Positions 1 to 5,266 of a stretch of 6,073 nt of DNA are shown in pieces. A program made the position numbers and the translations under genes. How positions within the stretch are numbered: position 1 is the first letter of the stretch; each line of letters begins with the position of its first letter. The notes below the pieces were generated by a model. That model made no database searches and was not told the origin of the DNA. It saw only the letters and a program-made list of their open reading frames with translations. This DNA comes from an uncultured Kangiella sp. GTDB taxonomy: Bacteria > Pseudomonadota > Gammaproteobacteria > Enterobacterales > DSM-103792. The stretch spans positions 1-6,073 of the forward strand of contig CAMLNB010000218.1 of NCBI GenBank assembly GCA_946481205.1, read 5' to 3'.

Positions 1-2
1 AG

Positions 3-248
3 ACCTCATCAGCCGGACTGAATCACGGTGCCGAGAATCCGCTAACGCCGGAATTGCTTCAGTGGGCAGATCTCATCTTTGTCATGGAAAAGACTCATCG
101 TTCAAAGCTGTCTGCAAAATTCAAGGCTTACCTCGGCAGTAAACGAATCATCTGTCTGGACATACCGGACAACTACGAATTCATGGATCCAGATCTCATT
201 CACCTGCTCAACTCCAAGGTGCCTCGCCACTTGCCGTCCCGCATCTGA
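3..248 (+). CDS. Predicted low-molecular-weight protein tyrosine phosphatase, 5' truncated by the window edge
   Basis: The frame is open from base 3 to the TGA at 246-248, giving 81 residues with no start in the window. It includes SSAGLNHGAENPLTPELL, then WADLIFVMEKTHRSKL, then RIICLDIPDNYEFMDPDLI. This pattern fits the short predicted tyrosine phosphatases (COG4551 type), which are usually about 105-110 residues, so roughly 25 N-terminal residues are missing. Those would carry the catalytic CX5R phosphate-binding loop, so catalytic competence cannot be judged here. The Asp of FMDPDL lies where low-molecular-weight phosphatases place their general acid, by analogy only. The expected reaction is dephosphorylation of phosphotyrosine in a cytoplasmic protein; the substrate is unknown. 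A TTG at 54 is inside the conserved region and is not the start. The gene converges on the histone-like gene and ends 51 bases before a terminator. Confidence 0.8.
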   Translation, partial: TSSAGLNHGAENPLTPELLQWADLIFVMEKTHRSKLSAKFKAYLGSKRIICLDIPDNYEFMDPDLIHLLNSKVPRHLPSRI

Positions 249-299
249 GTCTGGATGGGTTTCACGTAGAACTGGTGGCTCGATAGCCGACGAATAAAC

Positions 300-326
300 A
301 AAAAGCCCCGCAACGCGGGGCTTTTT
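300..326. terminator. Bidirectional intrinsic terminator between convergent genes
   Basis: The 12-bp perfect stem AAAAAGCCCCGC (300-311) pairs with GCGGGGCTTTTT (315-326) around the 3-nt loop AAC. The GC core is flanked by an A-tract and a T-tract, so it can end transcription on both strands: the phosphatase gene from the left and the histone-like gene from the right. Confidence 0.9.
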
Positions 327-336
327 GCTGGTACCG

Positions 337-362
337 AAAAACAAACCCAATTACGGGGTTTG
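337..362 (-). terminator. Possible extra terminator overlapping the histone-like stop codon
   Basis: On the minus strand CAAACCC (362-356) and GGGTTTG (348-342) form a 7-bp stem with a 7-nt loop. Five T residues follow (341-337). The TAA stop (353-351) lies in the loop. The stem is short and a terminating ribosome would cover it, so its role is uncertain; the stronger hairpin at 300-326 lies just beyond. Confidence 0.4.
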
Positions 363-1115
363 CGATTCCGGCACCACATCCGCTACCGGTGCAACCGGAG
401 CGACGACCGGTGCAACTACCGGCGCGGCTTCAACCACTTTCGGCTTGCGCGGAGCGCGCGGCTTCTTCGGCTTGGCGGCGACCGGAGCGGCGCCATCGCC
501 AGCCGGAGCGGCTGCGGCTTTCACTTTCTTCGCGGCCGGCTTCTTGGCGGCGGCTTTCTTGACTGCGGGCTTGGCGGCTGCGGCCGGGGCGGCGACTTTC
601 TTGGCGACCGCTTTCTTGGCTGCCGGTTTGGCGGCTTTCTTCACGGTAGCCTTTTTGGCTGTGGCTTTCTTGGCGGCCGGCTTGGCAGCTTTGACGGCTT
701 TGGCCGGCGCGGCTTTCTTGGCAGCAGCTTTTTTCGGTGCGGCTTTCTTTGCTACGGCTTTCTTGGCGGCCGGCTTGGCAGCTTTCACGGCCTTGGCCGG
801 AGCGGCCTTTTTGGCGGCGGCTTTCTTCGGTGCGGCTTTCTTCGCTGCTGCCTTCTTCACGGCTTTCTTGGCGGCCGGTTTGGCGGCTTTTGCTGCCTTG
901 GCGGGAGCGGCTTTCTTGGCTGCAGCTTTTTTCGGCGCTGCTTTTTTCACGGCAGCGGCCTTGGTGGTTTTCTTGGCGGCGGCAGCTTTGGTGGCTTTGG
1001 CCGGTTTGGCTTTAGCAGCCTTCGCCGGTTTGGCTTTCACAGTTTTCTTGGCCGCTTTCTTTGCCTTTGCTTCCGAAGCCGCAGCTTCAGGAATCGGTTT
1101 CTTCGGTTTTGCCAT
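351..1115 (-). CDS. Histone H1-like lysine/alanine/proline-rich nucleoid protein (AlgP/PhaF-type C-terminal composition)
   Basis: This is a 254-residue very basic protein. The N-terminus (MAKPKKPIPEAAASEA) is followed by residues 16-205 made only of Ala, Lys, Pro, Val and Thr, in KKAAPKKAAAKKAAPAKA and KPAAKKA units. The tail contains KPKKPRAPRKPK and then a Pro/Val/Ala stretch ending PESQTP. Such composition is known from bacterial H1-like proteins (AlgP/AlgR3, and the tails of PhaF and HctB), which bind DNA without sequence specificity, mostly through an extended charged tail. A role in nucleoid compaction or global regulation is inferred. No globular domain is seen and no alginate or PHA genes are near, so I give no symbol. 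Start 1115 is chosen because AGGAA (1128-1124) lies 8 nt upstream. In-frame starts at 1133 and 1247 lack this, and the latter would translate through the palindrome at 1147-1203. The gene stands alone on the minus strand. Confidence 0.85.
   Translation of the reverse strand: MAKPKKPIPEAAASEAKAKKAAKKTVKAKPAKAAKAKPAKATKAAAAKKTTKAAAVKKAAPKKAAAKKAAPAKAAKAAKPAAKKAVKKAAAKKAAPKKAAAKKAAPAKAVKAAKPAAKKAVAKKAAPKKAAAKKAAPAKAVKAAKPAAKKATAKKATVKKAAKPAAKKAVAKKVAAPAAAAKPAVKKAAAKKPAAKKVKAAAAPAGDGAAPVAAKPKKPRAPRKPKVVEAAPVVAPVVAPVAPVADVVPESQTP
663..950 (-). repeat. Three tandem 93-105-nt repeats inside the histone-like gene
   Basis: On the + strand near-identical units begin with GGCTTTCTTGGCGGCCGG at 663, 756 and 861, spaced 93 and 105 nt, so 31 and 35 codons apart. 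The last runs to about 950. Each encodes a version of the module KKAAPKKAAAKKAAPAKA followed by a KPAAKKA segment. Unit spacing is a multiple of three, so gain or loss of a unit would keep the frame. Length variation between strains is therefore likely. Confidence 0.8.
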
Positions 1116-1146
1116 GGTCGTTATTCCTATCATATGAGGGGGAAGG

Positions 1147-1203
1147 GGAACCTCGGATTGCGTCGACTGCGTTGCGCCGCCCGGCGGCGCAATCCGAGGT
1201 TCC
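1147..1203. repeat. 16-bp perfect inverted repeat with a nested hairpin, in the histone-like gene leader
   Basis: GGAACCTCGGATTGCG (1147-1162) is perfectly complementary to CGCAATCCGAGGTTCC (1188-1203) across a 25-nt centre. Inside, TTGCGCCGC (1172-1180) pairs with GCGGCGCAA (1184-1192) around CCG. The segment CGCAA (1188-1192) can pair with either TTGCG copy (1158-1162 or 1172-1176), so two folds compete. No T-tract follows on either strand, which argues against a terminator. The GGATTGCG/CGCAATCC arms resemble dispersed REP-like palindromes of proteobacteria (inference). On the minus strand it would be transcribed as the leader of the histone-like gene, ending 31 nt before its start codon. 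Confidence 0.75.
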
Positions 1204-1218
1204 TGCACTTCAGCGCGA

Positions 1219-1247
1219 AAAATCGTCGAAATCGCGCGCGTTGTCAA
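1219..1247 (-). promoter_or_regulatory. Candidate sigma70 promoter of the histone-like gene
   Basis: On the minus strand a consensus -35 TTGACA (1247-1242) is followed by a 17-bp spacer and GATTTT (1224-1219), a weak -10 that keeps the important A2 and T6. The start would be near 1212, giving a leader of about 97 nt that opens almost directly with the palindrome at 1203-1147. The -10 is poor, so this is a candidate only. Confidence 0.45.
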
Positions 1248-1566
1248 TTCTTCCTTGGCGTAACGCGATGAATTTCACGCAGCGTAGAGCACAGCCCGCA
1301 ATGCAAAATGACATGGACGTGTAGTTGGATTTTGCGTTTTATCGGGTTTGCCGAGGTGCAATGGGCAAATGGTCGAAAGTGCTGTGTTGTCGCGGTCCGC
1401 GTGTCGGTGCGTTGTTGTTGCGAATGGGAAGCGGCAGGCGAGATCCGTGCCGTAATGTGGCAGCGGGTCGGTGTTTGCATCGGCATGCTTGCTGCGCGAG
1501 CACCCAAACGGGATGATCGCGGACCCGCGTCAATGCGTAATACGTTCATCATGAGTGTGACCGAAT
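1248..1566. other. Noncoding stretch with no recognised element
   Basis: About 320 bases lie between the histone-like promoter and the glutaredoxin-like gene. Open frames here on both strands give Cys/Arg/Ser-rich, low-complexity-looking peptides without domain character or ribosome sites. I see no tRNA, convincing terminator or clear promoter. The glutaredoxin-like gene presumably has its promoter here, but no hexamer pair stands out. Confidence 0.5.
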
Positions 1567-1890
1567 ATGAGCCAGCCCGATCTGCCTGAGCCGTCGACGC
1601 CCGCGAACACAACCGCGAGTGTGCAGGTGTCGAACACCTTGTTGCTGTATGGCACCTTGGGTTGTCATTTATGCGAGCAGGCCGAGTGGTTGTTGCAGCC
1701 GCTGCGGCAGACGGCCTGGCAGTTGCAGGTGATTGATATCACCGAGCAGGCGGACAGTGATGCGCTGGTCGAACGCTATGGGTTGCGACTGCCGGTGCTC
1801 CGTTTTGGTACGGCTGAGCTGGATTGGCCATTCGATCTGGTGCAAGTCGAGCGCTGGCTGGCGGCTCAGCAAGCGCGCGGAAGTCCTTGA
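1567..1890 (+). CDS. Glutaredoxin-like thioredoxin-fold protein (DUF836 type)
   Basis: This is a 107-residue protein. After about 20 unstructured Pro/Thr/Ser-rich residues it reads NTLLLYGTLGCHLCEQAEWLL, a first beta strand followed by a CxxC redox site (Cys33-His-Leu-Cys36). VIDITEQ, then YGLRLPVLRF with the cis-Pro position at Pro76, complete a compact thioredoxin fold. These features fit the small glutaredoxin-like DUF836 family, often annotated as thiol-disulfide or thioredoxin-family protein; the substrate is unknown. It is probably cytoplasmic, with no signal peptide. The ATG at 1567 has no good ribosome site. A start further in, near the GTG codons for Val19 or Val21, would give a protein beginning right before the first strand, so the N-terminus is uncertain. 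It lies upstream of psrA on the same strand, with a 95-nt gap holding a separate promoter, so co-transcription is possible but not required. Confidence 0.8.
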   Translation: MSQPDLPEPSTPANTTASVQVSNTLLLYGTLGCHLCEQAEWLLQPLRQTAWQLQVIDITEQADSDALVERYGLRLPVLRFGTAELDWPFDLVQVERWLAAQQARGSP

Positions 1891-1918
1891 TTTTGTTGCG
1901 CCGCAGCAGCCGAGCAAC

Positions 1919-1948
1919 TTGACGCGAACAAGCGTTTGAACGTATGTT
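1919..1948 (+). promoter_or_regulatory. Candidate promoter of the psrA-fadE operon
   Basis: TTGACG (1919-1924, five of six matches to the -35 consensus) is followed by an 18-bp spacer and TATGTT (1943-1948, four of six matches to the -10). The start would fall near 1955, about 30 nt before the chosen psrA start. The whole element is covered by PsrA-type boxes, which suits autorepression. Confidence 0.5.
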
Positions 1949-1963
1949 TCAAACACTCGTTTA
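1925..1963 (+). promoter_or_regulatory. Three tandem PsrA-type operator boxes
   Basis: The published PsrA box is roughly [G/C]AAAC-N2-4-GTTT[G/C]. Three matches with a 4-nt spacer occur in a row: CGAAC-AAGC-GTTTG (1925-1938), TGAAC-GTAT-GTTTC (1937-1950) and CAAAC-ACTC-GTTTA (1950-1963). They have 9, 8 and 9 of 10 consensus positions. Centres are 12 and 13 bp apart, close to one helical turn plus 2. A further perfect repeat GTTTGAA (1934-1940)/TTCAAAC (1948-1954) spans boxes 1 to 3. Their position over the promoter and start site suggests direct repression by the downstream gene product. Confidence 0.65.
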
Positions 1964-1985
1964 ATTGAAAAGATGGCCGGTTGGC

Positions 1986-2627
1986 GTGGATCAGTCGAAC
2001 GCTTCCACCCGCGAACGCATCATTGCGGCAGCGGAGTACTTGTTTGCCGAACGCGGTTTCGCCGAGACATCGTTGCGGCTCATCACTTCCCGAGCGGAAG
2101 TGAACCTTGCCTCGGTGAACTACCATTTTGGTTCCAAGAAAGATCTGATCCAGGCGGTGTTTGACCGCTTCATGGACCGGTTGACCGCCGAGCTTGCCCT
2201 CGAGCTGGCCGCGTTGCGCAAACAAGGTGGCAAGCCGTCGGTCGAAGCGGTGCTGACGACGTTTTTGCGGCCCTTGCAGGCGCTGGATCAACTGGAGCCG
2301 AATGGAGCCTCCATTTTCATGCGCTTGCTCGGCCGGGCGTATGCCGAAACCCAGGGGCACCTGCGCCGGTTTGTGCTGGAAAAGTACGGCCATGTGCTGG
2401 CCGACTTCACCCAGTCGCTGATGCAGGCGCACCCGGAGTTGCCGGCGAACGAGCTGTTCTGGCGTTTGCATTTCATGTTGGGCTCGCTGGTATTTGCGAT
2501 CGGTGGCAGCAATGCCCTCGGCGAAATCTCGGCAGCCGATTTCAATGAAGAAGTGGGCCTCAATGAAGTGGTGGCCCGACTGATCCCATTCTTGGCCGGC
2601 GGTTTCAAAGCGCCGGTAGCACGTTAA
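1986..2627 (+). CDS. psrA: TetR-family fatty-acid-responsive regulator PsrA
   Basis: This is a 213-residue TetR protein. The N-terminal DNA-binding domain (about 8-55) contains RIIAAAEYLFAERGFAETSL, then RLITSRAEVNLASVNYHFGSK, with the recognition helix near residues 40-48. The ligand-binding half contains IFMRLLGRAYAETQGHLRR and ELFWRLHFMLGSLVFAIGG. From memory these blocks closely follow Pseudomonas PsrA, a repressor released by long-chain fatty acids such as oleate, which controls beta-oxidation genes, itself and rpoS. Family identity is strong; the ligand here is inferred. I chose the GTG at 1986 because it starts about ten residues before helix 1 and leaves a leader of about 30 nt after the predicted promoter. 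A TTG at 1965 would add seven residues but would sit almost at the transcript start. Neither has a clear ribosome site. The stop codon is 14 nt before fadE, indicating an operon. PsrA-type boxes directly upstream suggest autoregulation. Confidence 0.88.
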   Translation: MDQSNASTRERIIAAAEYLFAERGFAETSLRLITSRAEVNLASVNYHFGSKKDLIQAVFDRFMDRLTAELALELAALRKQGGKPSVEAVLTTFLRPLQALDQLEPNGASIFMRLLGRAYAETQGHLRRFVLEKYGHVLADFTQSLMQAHPELPANELFWRLHFMLGSLVFAIGGSNALGEISAADFNEEVGLNEVVARLIPFLAGGFKAPVAR

Positions 2628-2630
2628 GGC

Positions 2631-2635
2631 AGGAG
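2631..2635 (+). promoter_or_regulatory. Ribosome binding site of fadE
   Basis: AGGAG lies 6 nt before the ATG at 2642, inside the 14-nt gap after the psrA stop. It is the clearest ribosome site in the window and fixes the fadE start. It suggests that fadE is translated more efficiently than psrA from the shared transcript. Confidence 0.85.
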
Positions 2636-2641
2636 ATTGCG

Positions 2642-5110
2642 ATGACGACACTCGTCCATTTGTTGGCGCTGATACTGGTGACCAGCACGCTGTTGTATTT
2701 CCGCAGCCGCTGGTTGACCGGTTTTGTGGTGCTCGGAGCCGTGCTGGCTGCCTGCACTGTGGCGTTTGGTCCATCCTGGACCAGCTGGGGCATTTACGCG
2801 GTGGCGCTGCTGCTGCTGGCGCCGACGCCGCTGCGCAAAAATCTGATTTCCGGCCCGGTGCTGAAAATTTTCCGCGTTGTACTGCCGCCGATGACCACAA
2901 CCGAGCAGGAAGCCTTGGAAGCCGGTGATGTCTGGTGGGACGGCGATCTGTTCCAGGGCAATCCGGATTGGAACAAGCTGCTGAAGATTCCCAAGCCGGC
3001 GCTGAGCGCCGAGGAGCAGGCCTTCCTCGACAACGAAACCGAGCAGCTGTGCAAGCTGGTCAATGATTTCGACGTCATGAACAAAGACCGCGATCTGACG
3101 CCGGAAGCCTGGGACTACATCAAGAAAGCCGGTTTCCTCGGCATGATCATTCCGAAGGAATACGGCGGCAAACAATTCTCGGCGCTGGCGCACTCGACCG
3201 TCGTCACCAAGCTGGCGTCGCGTTCCTGCACCGCTGCCGTCACCGTCATGGTGCCGAACTCGCTTGGCCCCGGTGAGCTGTTGCTGCATTACGGCACCAA
3301 GGAACAAAAAGACTATTACCTGCCGCGCCTGGCCCGTGGCGAAGAGATCCCGTGCTTTGCCCTGACCGGCCCCGATGCCGGCTCCGATGCCGGCGCGATT
3401 CCGGATACCGGCATCATTTGCAAAGGCATGCACGATGGCAAAGAAGTCGTCGGTATTCGCCTGAACTGGAACAAGCGCTACATCACTTTGGCGCCGGTCG
3501 CGACGCTGCTTGGTCTGGCGTTCAAACTGTATGACCCGGACAAACTGCTTGGCGGCAAAGTCGAATACGGCATCACTTGTGCGCTGATCCCGACCAATCA
3601 TCCGGGCGTGGAAACCGGTCGTCGCCATCTGCCGATGGGGCAGGCGTTCATGAACGGCCCGACTACCGGCAAAGACGTGTTCATTCCGCTCGACTGGATC
3701 ATCGGTGGCGTGCAATACGCCGGCCAAGGCTGGCGCATGCTGGTCGAATGCCTGAGCGCGGGCCGCGGCATTTCGCTGCCGGCTCTCGGCACCGCGACCT
3801 CGCAAGTCGCGTACAAAATGACCGGCGCCTACGCCCGTGTCCGCAAGCAATTCAAAACGCCAATCGGCAGCTTCGAAGGCATTGAAGAAGCGATGGCGCG
3901 CATCGCTGGCCGCACTTACATGCTGGAAGCCGCGCGGCAGATGACAGTCGGTTCGCTCGACCTCGGCGTCAAGCCGTCGGTGATCACCGCGATTGCCAAA
4001 TACCACATGACCGAAATGGGTCGTGCGTCGGCAACCGACGCGATGGACGTGCACGCCGGTCGCGGCGTGATCATGGGCCCGAACAATTATCTGGCCGCCG
4101 GTTACGTCAGCCAGCCGATTGCAATCACGGTGGAAGGCGCCAACATCCTGACCCGCAACCTGATGATTTTCGGTCAGGGCGCGATCCGCTGCCATCCGTA
4201 CGTGTACAAGGAAATGCAGGCCGCGGCCAATGCCAATACTGCGGAAGGCCTGACTCAATTCGACGAACTGCTGTTCAAGCACGTGGCCTACGCGGCCGGC
4301 AATTTCGTCCGCACGCTGGTGCTGAGCGTCACCGCTGGTCGCGCCGCCAATGCGCCGACCTCGGGCGAAACCAAGCGCCATTTCGAGCAGCTCAGTCGCT
4401 TCTCGTCGGCGCTGGCCTTGGTATCTGATGTCTCGATGATGTTGCTCGGTGGCGATTTGAAGCGTAAGGAACGGTTGAGCGCACGCCTGGGCGACGTGCT
4501 GTCCAATCTGTACTTGGCGTCGACTGTGCTGAAGTACTACCACGATCAAGGTTGCCCGGCTTCGGATCTGCCATATGTGCGCTGGTGCGTGCGCAATGCG
4601 CTGTACGAATGCGAAACCGCCTTCGTACTGTTCTTTGCCAACATGCCGCACCGGTTTGCTGCCCGGATCTTGAAGCGGGTGGTGCTGCCGTTCGGCAAGC
4701 GTATTCGCAAAGCCAACGACAAGCTCGATCACCAGTTGGTTGCCGTGATGATGAAAGACAACGAGCTGCGCGATCGCCTGGCCCAGTATGTCTATCTCGG
4801 TGACGCCGATCAGCCGATGGCAAAAATGGAGGCCGCGTTCAAGGCTGTGCTGGCAGCAGCCGATGCCGATCGCAAACTGGCCAAGGCGACCCGCAAAGGT
4901 GGCCTGAACCTCGGCGAAGGTCCGAAGACATACGAGGACGTGTTGCGTGGCGCCAGCCAAGCCGGGCTGATCACCGAAGCCGAAGCCGCCTTGCTGCGCG
5001 AAGCTGATCGCCTGCGCAGCGAAGTGATTCAAGTCGATGCCTTTGCCCGTGGTCACTATGCGGTCAGTGCCATCGGCGGCGGTGGTCGTCGGCAAGACAT
5101 GGCGGCCTGA
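2642..5110 (+). CDS. fadE: Long-chain acyl-CoA dehydrogenase FadE
   Basis: This 822-residue protein is close to the 814 of E. coli FadE. It catalyses the first oxidation of beta-oxidation, acyl-CoA to trans-2-enoyl-CoA, using FAD and passing electrons toward the respiratory chain. Residues 1-61 hold two to three hydrophobic segments, consistent with membrane association. The dehydrogenase core follows: CFALTGPDAGSDAG from residue 238 (flavin/substrate signature), SAGRGISLPALG near 372-383, and RKQFKTPIGSFEGIEEAMARI from 401. VEGANILTRN contains Glu498, the likely catalytic base by alignment with the Glu of other acyl-CoA dehydrogenases. Residues from about 520 to 800 match the FadE-specific C-terminal domain (DUF1974). 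All key motifs are present and the frame is intact. The gene follows psrA by 14 nt with a good ribosome site and ends just before a strong terminator, so psrA-fadE looks like a two-gene operon under PsrA control. Confidence 0.96.
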   Translation: MTTLVHLLALILVTSTLLYFRSRWLTGFVVLGAVLAACTVAFGPSWTSWGIYAVALLLLAPTPLRKNLISGPVLKIFRVVLPPMTTTEQEALEAGDVWWDGDLFQGNPDWNKLLKIPKPALSAEEQAFLDNETEQLCKLVNDFDVMNKDRDLTPEAWDYIKKAGFLGMIIPKEYGGKQFSALAHSTVVTKLASRSCTAAVTVMVPNSLGPGELLLHYGTKEQKDYYLPRLARGEEIPCFALTGPDAGSDAGAIPDTGIICKGMHDGKEVVGIRLNWNKRYITLAPVATLLGLAFKLYDPDKLLGGKVEYGITCALIPTNHPGVETGRRHLPMGQAFMNGPTTGKDVFIPLDWIIGGVQYAGQGWRMLVECLSAGRGISLPALGTATSQVAYKMTGAYARVRKQFKTPIGSFEGIEEAMARIAGRTYMLEAARQMTVGSLDLGVKPSVITAIAKYHMTEMGRASATDAMDVHAGRGVIMGPNNYLAAGYVSQPIAITVEGANILTRNLMIFGQGAIRCHPYVYKEMQAAANANTAEGLTQFDELLFKHVAYAAGNFVRTLVLSVTAGRAANAPTSGETKRHFEQLSRFSSALALVSDVSMMLLGGDLKRKERLSARLGDVLSNLYLASTVLKYYHDQGCPASDLPYVRWCVRNALYECETAFVLFFANMPHRFAARILKRVVLPFGKRIRKANDKLDHQLVAVMMKDNELRDRLAQYVYLGDADQPMAKMEAAFKAVLAAADADRKLAKATRKGGLNLGEGPKTYEDVLRGASQAGLITEAEAALLREADRLRSEVIQVDAFARGHYAVSAIGGGGRRQDMAA

Positions 5111-5140
5111 TCGCTGCCGCTACGCTGGCGAGCAGCAAAC

Positions 5141-5170
5141 AAAAAAAGCAGACTTCGGTCTGCTTTTTTT
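5141..5170 (+). terminator. Strong intrinsic terminator after fadE
   Basis: AAAAAAAGCAGAC (5141-5153) pairs perfectly with GTCTGCTTTTTTT (5158-5170) around a TTCG tetraloop. This gives a 13-bp stem with a seven-T tract, 30 nt after the fadE stop. The A-tract makes it potentially bidirectional, but only the + strand has a gene running into it. Confidence 0.95.
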
Positions 5171-5185
5171 ATTGTCGACGACAAT
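5171..5185. repeat. Short perfect palindrome upstream of the MASE1 gene
   Basis: ATTGTCGACGACAAT has 7-bp arms around one central A and abuts the fadE terminator, 81 nt before the next start codon. It could be a regulator site for the downstream gene. A repeat of this size is also expected about once by chance in a window this long, so no function is assigned. Confidence 0.3.
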
Positions 5186-5266
5186 GGCTGTGCCGGCGGG
5201 CGCGAATGGCGGTCCGCCGCATCGCTCAGCTATGCTCATGGCGACTTTCGCAACGCTGTGGTCATC

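Noticed and set aside
325..1137. A 270-residue Ala/Phe/Leu-rich open frame on the + strand, looking like a membrane protein
   Set aside because: It is the antisense of the Lys/Ala repeats (AAG and GCC codons read back as CTT and GGC types). It has no ribosome site and overlaps the terminator and the histone-like gene throughout.
1116..1247. A longer N-terminus for the histone-like protein, starting at 1247 or 1133
   Set aside because: The extension would translate through the palindrome and overlap the promoter candidate, and no ribosome site precedes those starts. The 1115 start has AGGAA at good spacing and a typical MAKPKKP beginning.
1244..1612. Open frames on both strands in the gap before the glutaredoxin-like gene (for example 1308-1589 + and 1244-1612 -)
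   Set aside because: The products are rich in Cys, Arg, Trp or Ser with no recognisable fold, they lack ribosome sites, and several overlap the real downstream gene out of frame.
1895..1918. A weak GTTGC/GCAAC hairpin after the glutaredoxin-like gene as a terminator
   Set aside because: The stem is only 5 bp with a 14-nt loop and no following T-tract.
1866..2900. A 344-residue minus-strand frame across psrA
   Set aside because: It is antisense to a well-conserved PsrA sequence and its promoter region, and the translation has no family character.
2624..5095. An 823-residue open frame on the minus strand covering psrA's end and nearly all of fadE
   Set aside because: It mirrors fadE, whose GC-rich codon use avoids antisense stops. 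The product is His/Arg/Gln-rich without domain motifs, while the + strand encodes an unmistakable FadE with a ribosome site.
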